33,157 bases of DNA, taken from NCBI GenBank assembly GCA_041674705.1, contig JBAYVF010000020.1, forward strand, positions 1-33,157, given 5' to 3'. Positions within the stretch are counted from its first letter, which is position 1, and each line of letters starts with the position of its first letter. The translations under genes were made by a program, and so were the position numbers. The notes below the pieces were generated by a model. It had not been told where the DNA came from, ran no database searches, and was given only the letters and a program-made list of their open reading frames with translations. The DNA comes from Aquincolibacterium sp041674705. Lineage in GTDB: Bacteria; Omnitrophota; Omnitrophia; Omnitrophales; Aquincolibacteriaceae. This document shows, one piece after another, positions 16,403 to 24,041 of this stretch.

Positions 16403-16600
16403 TCATTTGATCCATTTTTTGGCCAGGCAATCAACGGGGGCGCTTCTCTCGACCTTTTCGTCGAGCCGGTCGAGGATCTTCCGGAGAGCAGGTTTTAATT
16501 TTGGACTTCGTATCCGGCGCGCGAGTTTTTTCTTAAGAATTCGCCGCCTTTTTTGTTCTTCTTTGTTGAACTGCTCAACAAGCTCATTTTGTTTTAACAT
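16403..16600 (-). CDS. small basic helical protein after the Fic gene
   Basis: The 65-residue product is strongly basic and helical (EEQKRRRILKKKLARR...LKPALRKILDRLDEKVE) and has no recognisable domain. Its ATG directly follows the Fic stop codon (TAAATG), so it belongs to the same cassette. It could be a nucleic-acid-binding or Fic-regulating partner, which is only a guess from position and charge. It is not a fragment of the usual HTH/Fic pair, both of which are complete upstream. Confidence 0.6.
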   Translation of the reverse strand: MLKQNELVEQFNKEEQKRRRILKKKLARRIRSPKLKPALRKILDRLDEKVERSAPVDCLAKKWIK

Positions 16601-17197
16601 TTATTCGCTTTCTCTTTCATTCTTCCAGAATTGTTTATGCAAAGCAATCAGAGGCCCGAAATCGAAGCGATCGGCTTTACGAAGAGCGGCGACATAGGCA
16701 TTGCGGACATTCCCCTGGATCGTGATGCGATCCTCGGGCCAAAGAATAAGCGGGAGTTCCTTCTTCCGGAGATAAATATTGGCCGCCATCCTTGCCCAGC
16801 GGCCATTCCCGCCCGCGAACGGATGGATCCAGACAAGCCGGTGATGGAGCCGTACCGCGACCTCGATCGGCTCCATTCTGTCCTTTTCCCACTGATGCAG
16901 TCCGACTTGCACCGCATGGAGCTCTGAGGCGATCTTTCCGGGTTCAATACCCAGGTTCAACGTGTGGCGCCGGAGCTTTCCCGCCCATTCCCAGACATCC
17001 CCGAACATTTCCTCATGGAGTTTCAGGAACCATTTGAAATTAAACGGTGCGGTACGATCCGCAGGTTTTTTGAGGAGATACTTTGGAAGGATCTTGCTTA
17101 CATTCGCGAATTCGGCGCGATCGAGAGCTTCCTGGGTGAAAACATGCTGGGGAATAAGCCCGGAAATGTCCGCAAGCGGTGTCTGCCCGTCCGCCAT
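16601..17197 (-). CDS. Fic-domain protein, mobile mystery protein B type
   Basis: The 198-residue protein has the Fic fold with MFGDVWEWAGKLR near residue 70 and the active-site loop HPFAGGNGRWAR near residue 128. The N-terminus (GQTPLADISGLIPQHVFTQ) and the partner gene identify the 'mobile mystery protein B' subfamily. Fic enzymes usually move AMP or another phosphate group onto target proteins. The acidic residue that normally binds magnesium in HPFx(D/E)GNGR is glycine here, so standard AMPylation is doubtful. The catalytic histidine is present. I prefer the ATG at 17197, overlapping the HTH stop as TGATG; a GTG one codon earlier is also possible. Confidence 0.88.
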   Translation of the reverse strand: MADGQTPLADISGLIPQHVFTQEALDRAEFANVSKILPKYLLKKPADRTAPFNFKWFLKLHEEMFGDVWEWAGKLRRHTLNLGIEPGKIASELHAVQVGLHQWEKDRMEPIEVAVRLHHRLVWIHPFAGGNGRWARMAANIYLRKKELPLILWPEDRITIQGNVRNAYVAALRKADRFDFGPLIALHKQFWKNERESE

Positions 17198-17661
17198 CAC
17201 TCAGGATCCCAGAAGGACGAAGGCCGTTTTTCACGGATCTTTTGCTGCATTTCCCGGACCTGGAATTCGATATAGCGGTCCTCCGGCATTTGTTTTTCCA
17301 AACCCGCCGTAGCTTTTGAAAGCCCGACGAGTTTGCGCGCGGCCTCCAGACTTTTTTGGTCGATGACCTTCTCGATCTCTTCCTCCGGCACAAAACGACT
17401 GACCAGTTTACAGTCCAAACCTTTGGCCAGTTTTTGAACCGTTGAAAGCCTGAGATCGATCGTAAGGTCCCCTTCAATGCGGGCGATCATGCTCTGACGG
17501 ATCCCGCAGCGCCTGGCAAGCTGGGCCTGGGTCATTCCGAAAGCTTCCCGGATCAGCTGAACCTGCTTGCCAATGGGTAGATCTTTTGTCATCCACCCGG
17601 GTAACTTCGCCTGGGATTGAAGCAATTCGCTAACTTCAAATACAAAAGATTGATTCTTCAT
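17197..17661 (-). CDS. HTH regulator, mobile mystery protein A type
   Basis: This 154-residue protein carries an XRE-type helix-turn-helix near residues 32-85 (REAFGMTQAQLARRCGIRQSMIARIEGD), followed by STVQKLAKGLDCKLV, which is typical of the partner of the Fic protein downstream. A charged helical C-terminal part with no known domain may contact the Fic protein. It should repress its own promoter: a perfect inverted repeat lies between the -35 and -10 boxes. The pair behaves like a regulator/effector or toxin-antitoxin-style module; that role is inference. Confidence 0.88.
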   Translation of the reverse strand: MKNQSFVFEVSELLQSQAKLPGWMTKDLPIGKQVQLIREAFGMTQAQLARRCGIRQSMIARIEGDLTIDLRLSTVQKLAKGLDCKLVSRFVPEEEIEKVIDQKSLEAARKLVGLSKATAGLEKQMPEDRYIEFQVREMQQKIREKRPSSFWDPE

Positions 17662-17667
17662 AACCTA

Positions 17668-17696
17668 ATAATATCACTCTTTAGTGATATAATCAA
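17668..17696 (-). promoter_or_regulatory. promoter and operator of the HTH-Fic cassette
   Basis: On the minus strand TTGATT (17696-17691) and TATTAT (17673-17668) are 17 bases apart. The spacer is filled by the inverted repeat ATATCACT-AAAG-AGTGATAT (17690-17671), placed where a bound repressor would block RNA polymerase. Six bases separate the -10 box from the ATG, so the expected start of transcription is the A of the start codon itself. Confidence 0.8.
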
Positions 17697-17801
17697 GTCT
17701 TTTTTATATTCAATAAGCTATATTATGCACATATCCATAACACTACAAACGAGTTATGATTTTAGCATTGAAAGATTTGCGAGGCTTCGGATTCCACACC
17801 T

Positions 17802-18410
17802 TCAGGAGAGAGCTATCAGGCCATCCTGGATCACGGCGCGGCGGCGGAGTTCGAAGAAACACTTTGCGCAGCAGAGGACATCGGACGCGGCGTTGTGCTG
17901 GTCTTCAAAATCCACTTCGAAGAGCTTGATGTGAAGCTCGGAGAGTTTTGGCCATTTGTCCCCGTACGGCCCGGGGATCTTGCAATATTTTGTGGAGGCT
18001 TTCATCGTGCATACTTTGGGGACCTCTAACGCATCCGGCATTCCTTGGCGAAGCAATTCGACACGGACCATTTTTTCATCAAAGTCCAGATTGTGCGCCA
18101 CCAGGCGCGCGGCACTCTGAACCGCCTCAGAGAATTCCTTCAAAACTTCCGCAGCCGGCCGGCCTTCTTTCAAGGCTTTTTCGGTGCTGATGCCATGGAT
18201 CGCTGTCGCGCTTTCCGGGATCACGAAACCTTCGGGCTTGATGATATGATCGCGAAACGCGAGCCGCTGCCCGGCATCATCAAAAAGGGCCCACGCGATC
18301 TGGACGATATGAGGCCAGTTCCCGAGATCGGTCACCGGAGCTTTCCAGCTCTTCGGTAATCCGGTCGTCTCGGTATCAAAAAAAAGATAAGCGGGCTTCA
18401 TGCTGTTCAT
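17802..18410 (-). CDS. DEDDh-family 3'-5' exonuclease (DnaQ-like)
   Basis: The 202-residue protein shows the three exonuclease motifs: FDTETTGLP near residue 9, VAHNLDFDEKMV near residue 105, and HNAASDV near residue 173, giving the D-E-D-D set and the catalytic histidine. It is a stand-alone DnaQ-like nuclease acting on DNA or RNA ends; no polymerase or extra domain is attached. I chose ATG 18410 because AAAGGAG stands 4 bases upstream, and it starts 10 bases after the methyltransferase stop. Earlier open codons run into the methyltransferase gene. The role could be proofreading, repair or RNA trimming. Confidence 0.88.
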   Translation of the reverse strand: MNSMKPAYLFFDTETTGLPKSWKAPVTDLGNWPHIVQIAWALFDDAGQRLAFRDHIIKPEGFVIPESATAIHGISTEKALKEGRPAAEVLKEFSEAVQSAARLVAHNLDFDEKMVRVELLRQGMPDALEVPKVCTMKASTKYCKIPGPYGDKWPKLSELHIKLFEVDFEDQHNAASDVLCCAKCFFELRRRAVIQDGLIALS

Positions 18411-18420
18411 GATGCTCCTT

Positions 18421-19482
18421 TTAAACGGCTTTAACGGCCCAGCGTAATATCGCGCTCTTTGATCGCGGGTTATCGTAGCGTTCTTGCGATGTGGCCCGGA
18501 TAGGCTCGCGGCCGATCTCCTCATAAATCCCGGCCTTGGCTCCTTCCGTGAAAGAACGAACCACGCGGTCATCTTCTCCGGAGTGAAATGTCAGGACCGC
18601 AACCCGCCCACGCGGTTTAAGACAGAAAGGCAGATTCCTCAAAAACTGCTCCAGCGCTGAGAACTCGTCATTTACGGCAATGCGAAGAGCCTGGAAAGTC
18701 CTCCGGATCGATCGCGGGATCTCTTCTTCAGGATTTAAAAGAGAGACGCGGGAGAGCGCCTTCCGTACGGCCTCGGCCAGCGCAGTCGTGGTGGAAATTT
18801 CCTCGCGGGCTTTATAAATAACCTTTGCGATCATCCGGGCATGGGGTTCATCGGAATGGACCCGGAGCATTTCCTCCAGGGCTTCCTCCGAGATCGATCG
18901 AAGAAGAACGGATGCCGGTTGCCCTCTTTCGGGATTCAGCCTGAGATCAAGCGGCCCTTCCACTTTAAAGGTGAAACCCCGCGCAGGATTATCCAGCTGC
19001 ATCGAGGAAACGCCGAGATCGGCCAGGATAAAATCAAAACCGCCCCCGGCATCCATCAAAAGCTTGGGAACCCCCGCGAAATTAAGACGCCGGACGATCA
19101 ATTCCTTTTCAGTAAAACCCAAAGCCCTGAGCCGCGCCTCGGTCCGCACGATCTCGATCGGGTCCACATCAATCCCCCAAAGGCGCCCGCCCGGGCGAAT
19201 GCGCTTGAGAAGAGCCTCGGCATGTCCCCCGAATCCGAGCGTTGCATCCAAACCCGTTTGACCCGACTTGGGACGAAGTACCTCCAGACACTCTTCAACG
19301 CAGATCGGTCGATGCGAACCCGCGGGTGTTTTTCCGCTCTTTAATATTTTTTCGATGTCCTGAGCGTATTTCTCCCGGTGGAGTTCCTTGTATTTTTCCT
19401 CAAACCGGCGTGGATGCGTACCCTTGTAACGCAGCCGCCGCTTTTTTTGAGGCTCGTCAGGATTTTTGGCGCTTTCTTCCAT
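18421..19482 (-). CDS. rsmH: RsmH-type 16S rRNA m4C1402 methyltransferase, long form
   Basis: The core has the SAM-binding motif DATLGFGGHAEALL, then DLGVSSMQLDNPARGFTF, GPLDLRLNP, the RSIRRTFQALRIAVNDE region and VLTFHSGEDDRVV, all hallmarks of RsmH (MraW), which methylates N4 of C1402 in 16S rRNA. It is 353 residues against about 313 in E. coli because of a basic N-terminal extension (RLRYKGTHPRRFEEKYKELH). That extension marks a long RsmH variant I recall from other phyla. The gene is not in a cell-wall cluster, where rsmH usually sits, so a second copy may exist elsewhere. The expected DLG...D motifs are intact. Confidence 0.88.
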   Translation of the reverse strand: MEESAKNPDEPQKKRRLRYKGTHPRRFEEKYKELHREKYAQDIEKILKSGKTPAGSHRPICVEECLEVLRPKSGQTGLDATLGFGGHAEALLKRIRPGGRLWGIDVDPIEIVRTEARLRALGFTEKELIVRRLNFAGVPKLLMDAGGGFDFILADLGVSSMQLDNPARGFTFKVEGPLDLRLNPERGQPASVLLRSISEEALEEMLRVHSDEPHARMIAKVIYKAREEISTTTALAEAVRKALSRVSLLNPEEEIPRSIRRTFQALRIAVNDEFSALEQFLRNLPFCLKPRGRVAVLTFHSGEDDRVVRSFTEGAKAGIYEEIGREPIRATSQERYDNPRSKSAILRWAVKAV

Positions 19483-19493
19483 AAAAGACCGTC

Positions 19494-20279
19494 CTATTTA
19501 AGATCCAAACGAGTTTGAAGAGAAGCATGATGGTAATAAATCTCCGGCAAGTTCCCGCCTCGAGCTTCCTGCTCTTTCTCAAGCCAGGCGCGCACCCTTT
19601 GCTGCTGGAGCTCATGGGCCGGATCCCAAACGGGGTTGACGCTCAAGTCATACACCATATAGATCGCGCGGGATTCCTGACCCTGCCTACCGGCAGGCAG
19701 GCGCTCGCCTTTCAGAAGCTTTTTGAGAAGAAGATCCAGCTGGTCTCCTGCCGAGTTTTTGTTCTTGGCGCCGGAACCCATCAAGGCAGCCCTGACGCTG
19801 GCTTCGGTCACTTCCTTAGAAGCGGATCCCTGACTGAAGAATTCCACATGCGTTTTCACCTCGATCTTTCCCCACTCCGCAGGAGCCCGGTAGTGCAAGA
19901 GAGCAAAAAGCTGTCCGTACCGGATAAGCGCCTTTTGATCCGGGCCAAGATCCCGGGCATGATTGATGATGAGCTGGCTTAACGCTTTTGAATCGAAGTT
20001 TCGCATTCCAGACCGAATATCCACGCAGAGAACGTCGAAACCAAAAAACCCGCGCATGCTGTTTTGCGCAAAGCTCATGGTGTGCTCCAGAACATCCTGG
20101 AACGATTGCCAGGCCATTTTTTCTTCCTTGGAAATGATCGAGGCAAAATAGAGAGGACGAATTTCGTCGCCGTCTTGGACTTCAAACCGAAGGATCTTAG
20201 GTGTCAGTTCTTTTTGGTAAGTCATGGATTTCCAGGAAGGAAACCCGGAAAAGAGTTGCGCCTGCAAAAGGTCTTTCAC
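19494..20279 (-). CDS. hypothetical protein with an inserted palindrome
   Basis: The 261-residue soluble protein matches no family I recognise. It shows FEVQDGDEIRPLYFASIISKE, a region of mixed strands and helices, and a C-terminal IYMVYDLSVNPVWDP. The seven residues LPAGRQG near residue 199 are encoded by a near-perfect palindrome, a known sign of repeat insertion. The start is probably GTG at 20279, just after the thiF stop; ATG 20225 is an alternative giving 243 residues. It lies 11 bases before rsmH. It is likely part of the long minus-strand operon. Confidence 0.65.
   Translation of the reverse strand: MKDLLQAQLFSGFPSWKSMTYQKELTPKILRFEVQDGDEIRPLYFASIISKEEKMAWQSFQDVLEHTMSFAQNSMRGFFGFDVLCVDIRSGMRNFDSKALSQLIINHARDLGPDQKALIRYGQLFALLHYRAPAEWGKIEVKTHVEFFSQGSASKEVTEASVRAALMGSGAKNKNSAGDQLDLLLKKLLKGERLPAGRQGQESRAIYMVYDLSVNPVWDPAHELQQQRVRAWLEKEQEARGGNLPEIYYHHASLQTRLDLK
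19682..19701. repeat. in-frame palindrome encoding LPAGRQG
   Basis: CCTGCCTACCGGCAGGCAGG is palindromic except at one position. In the minus-strand gene it reads Leu-Pro-Ala-Gly-Arg-Gln-Gly. This word is familiar to me from reading frames of candidate-phylum genomes. It is in frame, so the gene is not broken. Confidence 0.75.
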
Positions 20280-20283
20280 GACG

Positions 20284-20892
20284 CTATTTCCCGGCCACGA
20301 ATTCGAGCACCACGTCGGCCTGCTTCGCCGCGGCGATACTGACCCGGGGCGATAACGCCGGAGCTTTCGCGATATCGGACGCAAGATCACCGATCAAAAC
20401 AAGGTTAGGCTTCAACTTATGGACCTGGATGTCATCACTCGAGCCGTATCCGCCGAGCCCGGAGGCTGAAACGATCAGTTTCCCGGAAGGAAGAAGCTGG
20501 GAGACGAGCATGCTTTTGACCTCGGCCTGGTCCAGGCATTCCACCACGACATCACAATTTCGAAATATCGCCGGGATATTGGCGGGCTCCAGCTTCACGG
20601 GCAACATTTGAAGTTCGAGATGCGTATTGATCCTGAGAAGATTCGTCCCCAGGGCTTCGACCTTCTTCATGCCGACCTGGTCCTCGAAATAGAATTGCCG
20701 GTCCAGGTTCGTGGGATCGACCAGGTCAAAATCCGCGATCGTGAAGCGCTTGAATCCCACACGCACAAGACAGGCCGCGCAATTCGACCCCAGGCCGCCT
20801 GCACCTGCGATCCCGATCCGTGCTTTCTCGATCTTCGCAAGTTTCGCCTCGCCGAGCTTTTTAATAAGGTCCTGCCGGAACGTGTTCACCAT
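20284..20892 (-). CDS. thiF: ThiS adenylyltransferase ThiF (short form)
   Basis: ThiF activates the C-terminus of ThiS as an acyl-adenylate, the first step of sulfur loading for thiazole synthesis. The nucleotide loop GIAGAGGLGSN is near residue 27, and DFDLVDPTNLDRQ, GMKKVEAL and a later VVECLDQAEVK follow, in the order of E1-like enzymes. At 202 residues it is of the short type. I see no CxxC zinc pairs of the kind E. coli ThiF carries. The ATG overlaps the thiH stop as TGATG. It is the fourth gene of the thiSGHF set. Confidence 0.9.
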   Translation of the reverse strand: MVNTFRQDLIKKLGEAKLAKIEKARIGIAGAGGLGSNCAACLVRVGFKRFTIADFDLVDPTNLDRQFYFEDQVGMKKVEALGTNLLRINTHLELQMLPVKLEPANIPAIFRNCDVVVECLDQAEVKSMLVSQLLPSGKLIVSASGLGGYGSSDDIQVHKLKPNLVLIGDLASDIAKAPALSPRVSIAAAKQADVVLEFVAGK

Positions 20893-22004
20893 CAGATTTG
20901 CATCCAGTCTTTCAGCACGGGTTGATAACCCTTGGCCGCAAGCATCGTTTTCATCTCTTCGACATCCCGGGGGTCCGAGATCTCGAACTGAGGGGCGTTC
21001 TCCTCTTCAGGAGATGCGATCGTATGACCGCCTACACGTGTCGTCGAACCCGCCGACATACGCGTGATCCCAAGCGGCAAAAGATTCTCGCGCAGCAAAG
21101 AACTTTCCCGCGTCGAAAGCGCGATCCCAAGCCGCGGCATAAAAAGCCTCAAGGCCATAAGGATCTGCGCGACGCTTTTGTCACTCACCTCCGAAATGTC
21201 TTTGAAATCACCGGCATGCGGCCTCAGGCGCGGGAGCGAAGCTCCGATCTCGACATCGCCGTAACGGTCCTGCAAATACTGCGCGTGAAGACCCATCAGA
21301 AAGGCCTCTTTTCGCCAGTCACTTAATCCCAGGAGCGCCCCAACGTTCACGCTTCTCATGCCGCTCTTCGCGGCGCGCTCCGGAGCTTCCAATCGAAAAC
21401 GAAAATCCTTTTTAGGCCCCGCTTTATGCACCCGCTGATAGACCGCCTCATCATAGGTCTCCTGATACAAGGTCAATCCATCGATCCCGGCGCTCGCAAG
21501 GTCCGCATACTCCTCTTCGGTAAGCGCATAGATCTCGGCCGAGACCGAACTGAAATATTTTTTCAGAACTTCGAGGCATTTTTTTATATAAGAAAGCGGG
21601 CTTTTGACCTTGGAATCCCCTGTTAAAATAAGAAGATGCTCGATCCCGGTCGAGGCAATGAACGCGGCCTCTTTTTCAACTTCCTCCGGGCTCAACGTTC
21701 TCCGGAACATTTTATTTCTGGCGTTGAACCCGCAATAAGCGCACTCGTTTTCACAGAAGTTGGAAAGATACATCGGCGTGTAGAGCTGGATCGTCCGTCC
21801 GAAGTGCTGGAGGGTCAAGGCGTGCGCCTTTTGAGCCATCGGTTCCAGCCATTTTTCTGCGGCCGGAGAAAGAAGCGCCCAAAATCGCTCGGGATCCTGG
21901 CTGTCAGAATGGATCAAGCGTTCAATCTCTTGCGCTGAAAACTCACGGAAGATCTTCTCGAATGGAAGGTCGTTATATTTCAGGAGAATGTCGTAGTAGC
22001 TCAT
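20892..22004 (-). CDS. thiH: 2-iminoacetate synthase ThiH (radical SAM)
   Basis: ThiH splits tyrosine to give the glycine imine used for the thiazole ring. It is oxygen-sensitive, which fits an anaerobic lifestyle. The radical-SAM motif CENECAYCGFN is near residue 82. TIQLYTPMYLSNFC before it and TRESSLLRENLLPLGITRMSAGSTTRVGG near the end are typical. I place the start at ATG 22004 (MSYYDILLKYNDLPFEK), where family similarity begins, giving 370 residues. The frame is open 35 codons further to an ATG at 22109, but those codons lie in a dispersed repeat, so an extended form is doubtful though not excluded. Confidence 0.9.
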   Translation of the reverse strand: MSYYDILLKYNDLPFEKIFREFSAQEIERLIHSDSQDPERFWALLSPAAEKWLEPMAQKAHALTLQHFGRTIQLYTPMYLSNFCENECAYCGFNARNKMFRRTLSPEEVEKEAAFIASTGIEHLLILTGDSKVKSPLSYIKKCLEVLKKYFSSVSAEIYALTEEEYADLASAGIDGLTLYQETYDEAVYQRVHKAGPKKDFRFRLEAPERAAKSGMRSVNVGALLGLSDWRKEAFLMGLHAQYLQDRYGDVEIGASLPRLRPHAGDFKDISEVSDKSVAQILMALRLFMPRLGIALSTRESSLLRENLLPLGITRMSAGSTTRVGGHTIASPEEENAPQFEISDPRDVEEMKTMLAAKGYQPVLKDWMQI

Positions 22005-22010
22005 AATCCT

Positions 22011-22095
22011 GTCATTGCGAGGAGCCTCGCAGAGGCGACGCAGCAATCTGTTTTTAAAACGAGATTGCTTCGCCGTTTTCGCGGCTCGCAATGAC
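22011..22095. repeat. dispersed palindromic repeat between thiG and thiH
   Basis: GTCATTGCGAGGAGCCTCGC at the left and GCGGCTCGCAATGAC at the right are inverted ends. AGCAATCT and AGATTGCT form inner arms. The GTCATTGCGAG...CTCGCAATGAC pattern is a widely met intergenic repeat of bacterial genomes (recollection). It fills the thiG-thiH gap and keeps the thiH frame open. Confidence 0.8.
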
Positions 22096-22098
22096 TCA

Positions 22099-22875
22099 TC
22101 ATGCTTCATCCCGGAGAAATCCGGTCAGAGGCGAAGAAGCGTTGGCCTCACTCCCCGACGAGGCAAGCCCGGCAAGATAAGCGGTGCGGCCCGCGCTCAC
22201 GGCCTCCTTGAACGCTTGGGCCATAGCGACGGGGTCTTGCGCGATCGCGATCGCCGTATTCACAAGCACTGCGGCGCAGCCCATCTCCATGCATTCGCAG
22301 GCATCCGAAGGACTGCCCAGGCCCGCGTCCACGATGACAGGCACCTTGATCTCACGCACCAGGATCTCCACAAGTTCCCGGGTCTTCACACCGCGATTAC
22401 TGCCGATCGGAGACCCGAGGGGCATGACCGCCGCGGCACCGGCATCTGCCATGCGTTTGGCCATGGAAAGATCCGGGCTCATGTAAGGAAGCACGATAAA
22501 TCCCTCTTTGGCAAGAATTTCAACCGCTTTGAGCGTTTCAAGATTATCCGGCAGGAGGTATTTGTTATCCTGCACCACTTCGATCTTGATCCAATGGCCG
22601 GCGCCGCTTGCTTTGGCTAAACGTGCGATTCGCACCGCTTCGTCCGCGTTCCTTGCCCCGGAGGTATTCGCCATCAGAATGCAGGACTTCGGAATATATT
22701 CCAGAATATTATCAGCCTTGGACCCTGCGTCGACACGCCGAAGCGCCACCGTCACGATATCAGGCTGGGCGGCCTCGAGGGCTTTTTTCATCAAGGGATA
22801 CCCGGAAAATTTCCCGGTGCCGATCAAAAGGCGGCTCTTGATCGAACGTCCTCCAAGTTTCAAAAGATCTTCCAT
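22099..22875 (-). CDS. thiG: thiazole synthase ThiG
   Basis: ThiG condenses deoxyxylulose 5-phosphate, ThiS-bound sulfur and dehydroglycine into the thiazole phosphate. The 258-residue TIM barrel shows LLIGTGKFSGYP, ALRRVD, LANTSGARNADEAVR, WIKIEVVQDNKYLLPD (with the catalytic lysine), GSPIGSNRGV and PVIVDAGLGSPSDACECMEMG. The length is normal. It begins 2 bases after the thiS stop, and its stop runs into the repeat before thiH. Confidence 0.95.
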   Translation of the reverse strand: MEDLLKLGGRSIKSRLLIGTGKFSGYPLMKKALEAAQPDIVTVALRRVDAGSKADNILEYIPKSCILMANTSGARNADEAVRIARLAKASGAGHWIKIEVVQDNKYLLPDNLETLKAVEILAKEGFIVLPYMSPDLSMAKRMADAGAAAVMPLGSPIGSNRGVKTRELVEILVREIKVPVIVDAGLGSPSDACECMEMGCAAVLVNTAIAIAQDPVAMAQAFKEAVSAGRTAYLAGLASSGSEANASSPLTGFLRDEA

Positions 22876-22877
22876 GC

Positions 22878-23078
22878 TTATCCGCCTCCGACAAAACTAA
22901 CGATCTCGACCCTATCCTGATCTTTGAGCGCGATCTTGGGCCAGTCTTCTTTGGAAATAATGCTGAAGTTGTGCTCGACCACGATCTTGCCCGCGCACAA
23001 TCCCTTCGCCGCCACAAGCGCATCGAGCGTCGCTGCTTTTCCGATCGTTTCTTCTTTACCGTTGATTCTGAGAATCAT
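22878..23078 (-). CDS. thiS: sulfur carrier protein ThiS
   Basis: The 66-residue ubiquitin-fold protein ends in the diagnostic Gly-Gly (VSFVGGG), the site that is adenylated and then thiocarboxylated. The N-terminal strand MILRINGKEETI and KDQDRVEIVSFVGGG fit ThiS. It is the first gene of the thiS-thiG-thiH-thiF block and starts 24 bases after the degenerate kinase gene. I see no TPP riboswitch upstream. Confidence 0.93.
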   Translation of the reverse strand: MILRINGKEETIGKAATLDALVAAKGLCAGKIVVEHNFSIISKEDWPKIALKDQDRVEIVSFVGGG

Positions 23079-23102
23079 AAGCGAAAACTTTCGTGCGTGT
23101 TC

Positions 23103-23972
23103 TTAAGATGCCTTACTTTTTAAGTTTTTGCGGCCCCGCTTTTCCCAGACGGGCAAGAGGATATGAAAGAATGTTCCATCTCCGGAAAGAAATTCCGCCC
23201 ATATTTTCCCGCGATGTCTTTCAACGATCTCCCTGACGCGCGCAAACTCAACCCCGGTTCTGCCAAGCTTGCTCTTTTCAGCTTCGTTGAGAGGCTCAAA
23301 ACGGAGAAAGAGTTTGGAAAGATCGTCGCATGGTTTTTCTTTGGAAGGAGCGCGGACCGACATGCGAAGCATATTGTCCACGAGAGAGGCTCCTACGAGA
23401 ATATCCCCTTGCTTGCTGATCCGGATGGAAAAATCCACAAGAACTTTAAAACACTCGAGGATCTGTTCGCGATCGAAATTAATTCTCGAAAGACCCGAAT
23501 CCTCCTGAACGATCAGTTTCAGCCCTTTTTGTTCCGCCTCACTCCTTTTCATTCTTTTGATCTCGCTGAAAAGCTCCCCCACGCTGTTCTCCCGGATACA
23601 AAGGGTCTTCCTCCCCTGTTCCAGAGCTTTAAGGTCCAGCGTTTCCGAGATCAATTTTTCCAGGCGTTCGACGTTGCTCCGGGCGATATTCAGAAAACGT
23701 TTATGTTTTTCGCTCACAGGCTCCGTTTCGTCCTCCGCAAGCATCGCAACGATCTCTTTGATCACCGAAAGAGGCGTTCGCAATTCATGAGAAACAGTTG
23801 CCGTGAACTGTGACCTCACATCATAATCTTCTGTGGAGTGTTTCCTTTCGTCCGAGGGGCGGTTCACGTCTCGCAAAAGGCGGCGCCCCGCTCTCTTTTT
23901 TCCTGTTTTCGAAAGAGGCGCCAGAACGGCACGCTTCTTGCTTTTGGGTTTCTGGTTCTTTGGGTGTCTCAT
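23103..23972 (-). CDS. cytoplasmic histidine kinase with a degenerate ATP-binding domain
   Basis: The 289-residue protein has a basic N-terminus, no membrane segment, and a good HisKA dimer domain (VSHELRTPLSVIKEIVAML near residue 61) followed by a HATPase-like region. The expected N box is KVLVDFSIRISKQ without its asparagines, no DxGxG motif can be found (the place is taken by VRAPSKEKPCD), and the glycine-rich G2 box is reduced to RTGVEFARVREIVERHRG. ATP binding is therefore doubtful, and it may act as an adaptor or phosphatase. It lies between malic enzyme and thiS; GAGGA stands 9 bases before the ATG. Confidence 0.82.
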   Translation of the reverse strand: MRHPKNQKPKSKKRAVLAPLSKTGKKRAGRRLLRDVNRPSDERKHSTEDYDVRSQFTATVSHELRTPLSVIKEIVAMLAEDETEPVSEKHKRFLNIARSNVERLEKLISETLDLKALEQGRKTLCIRENSVGELFSEIKRMKRSEAEQKGLKLIVQEDSGLSRINFDREQILECFKVLVDFSIRISKQGDILVGASLVDNMLRMSVRAPSKEKPCDDLSKLFLRFEPLNEAEKSKLGRTGVEFARVREIVERHRGKIWAEFLSGDGTFFHILLPVWEKRGRKNLKSKAS

Positions 23973-24041
23973 AAGATCATTTCCTCGGATTTTTTCCGGT
24001 GAACATTTTAAGCATTCATCAGAATTTCCAACTTTAAAAGA

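Noticed and set aside
23079..24041. TPP riboswitch before the thi genes
   Set aside because: The region is coding for the degenerate kinase plus a 69-base gap, with no CTGAGA or ACCTGA core.
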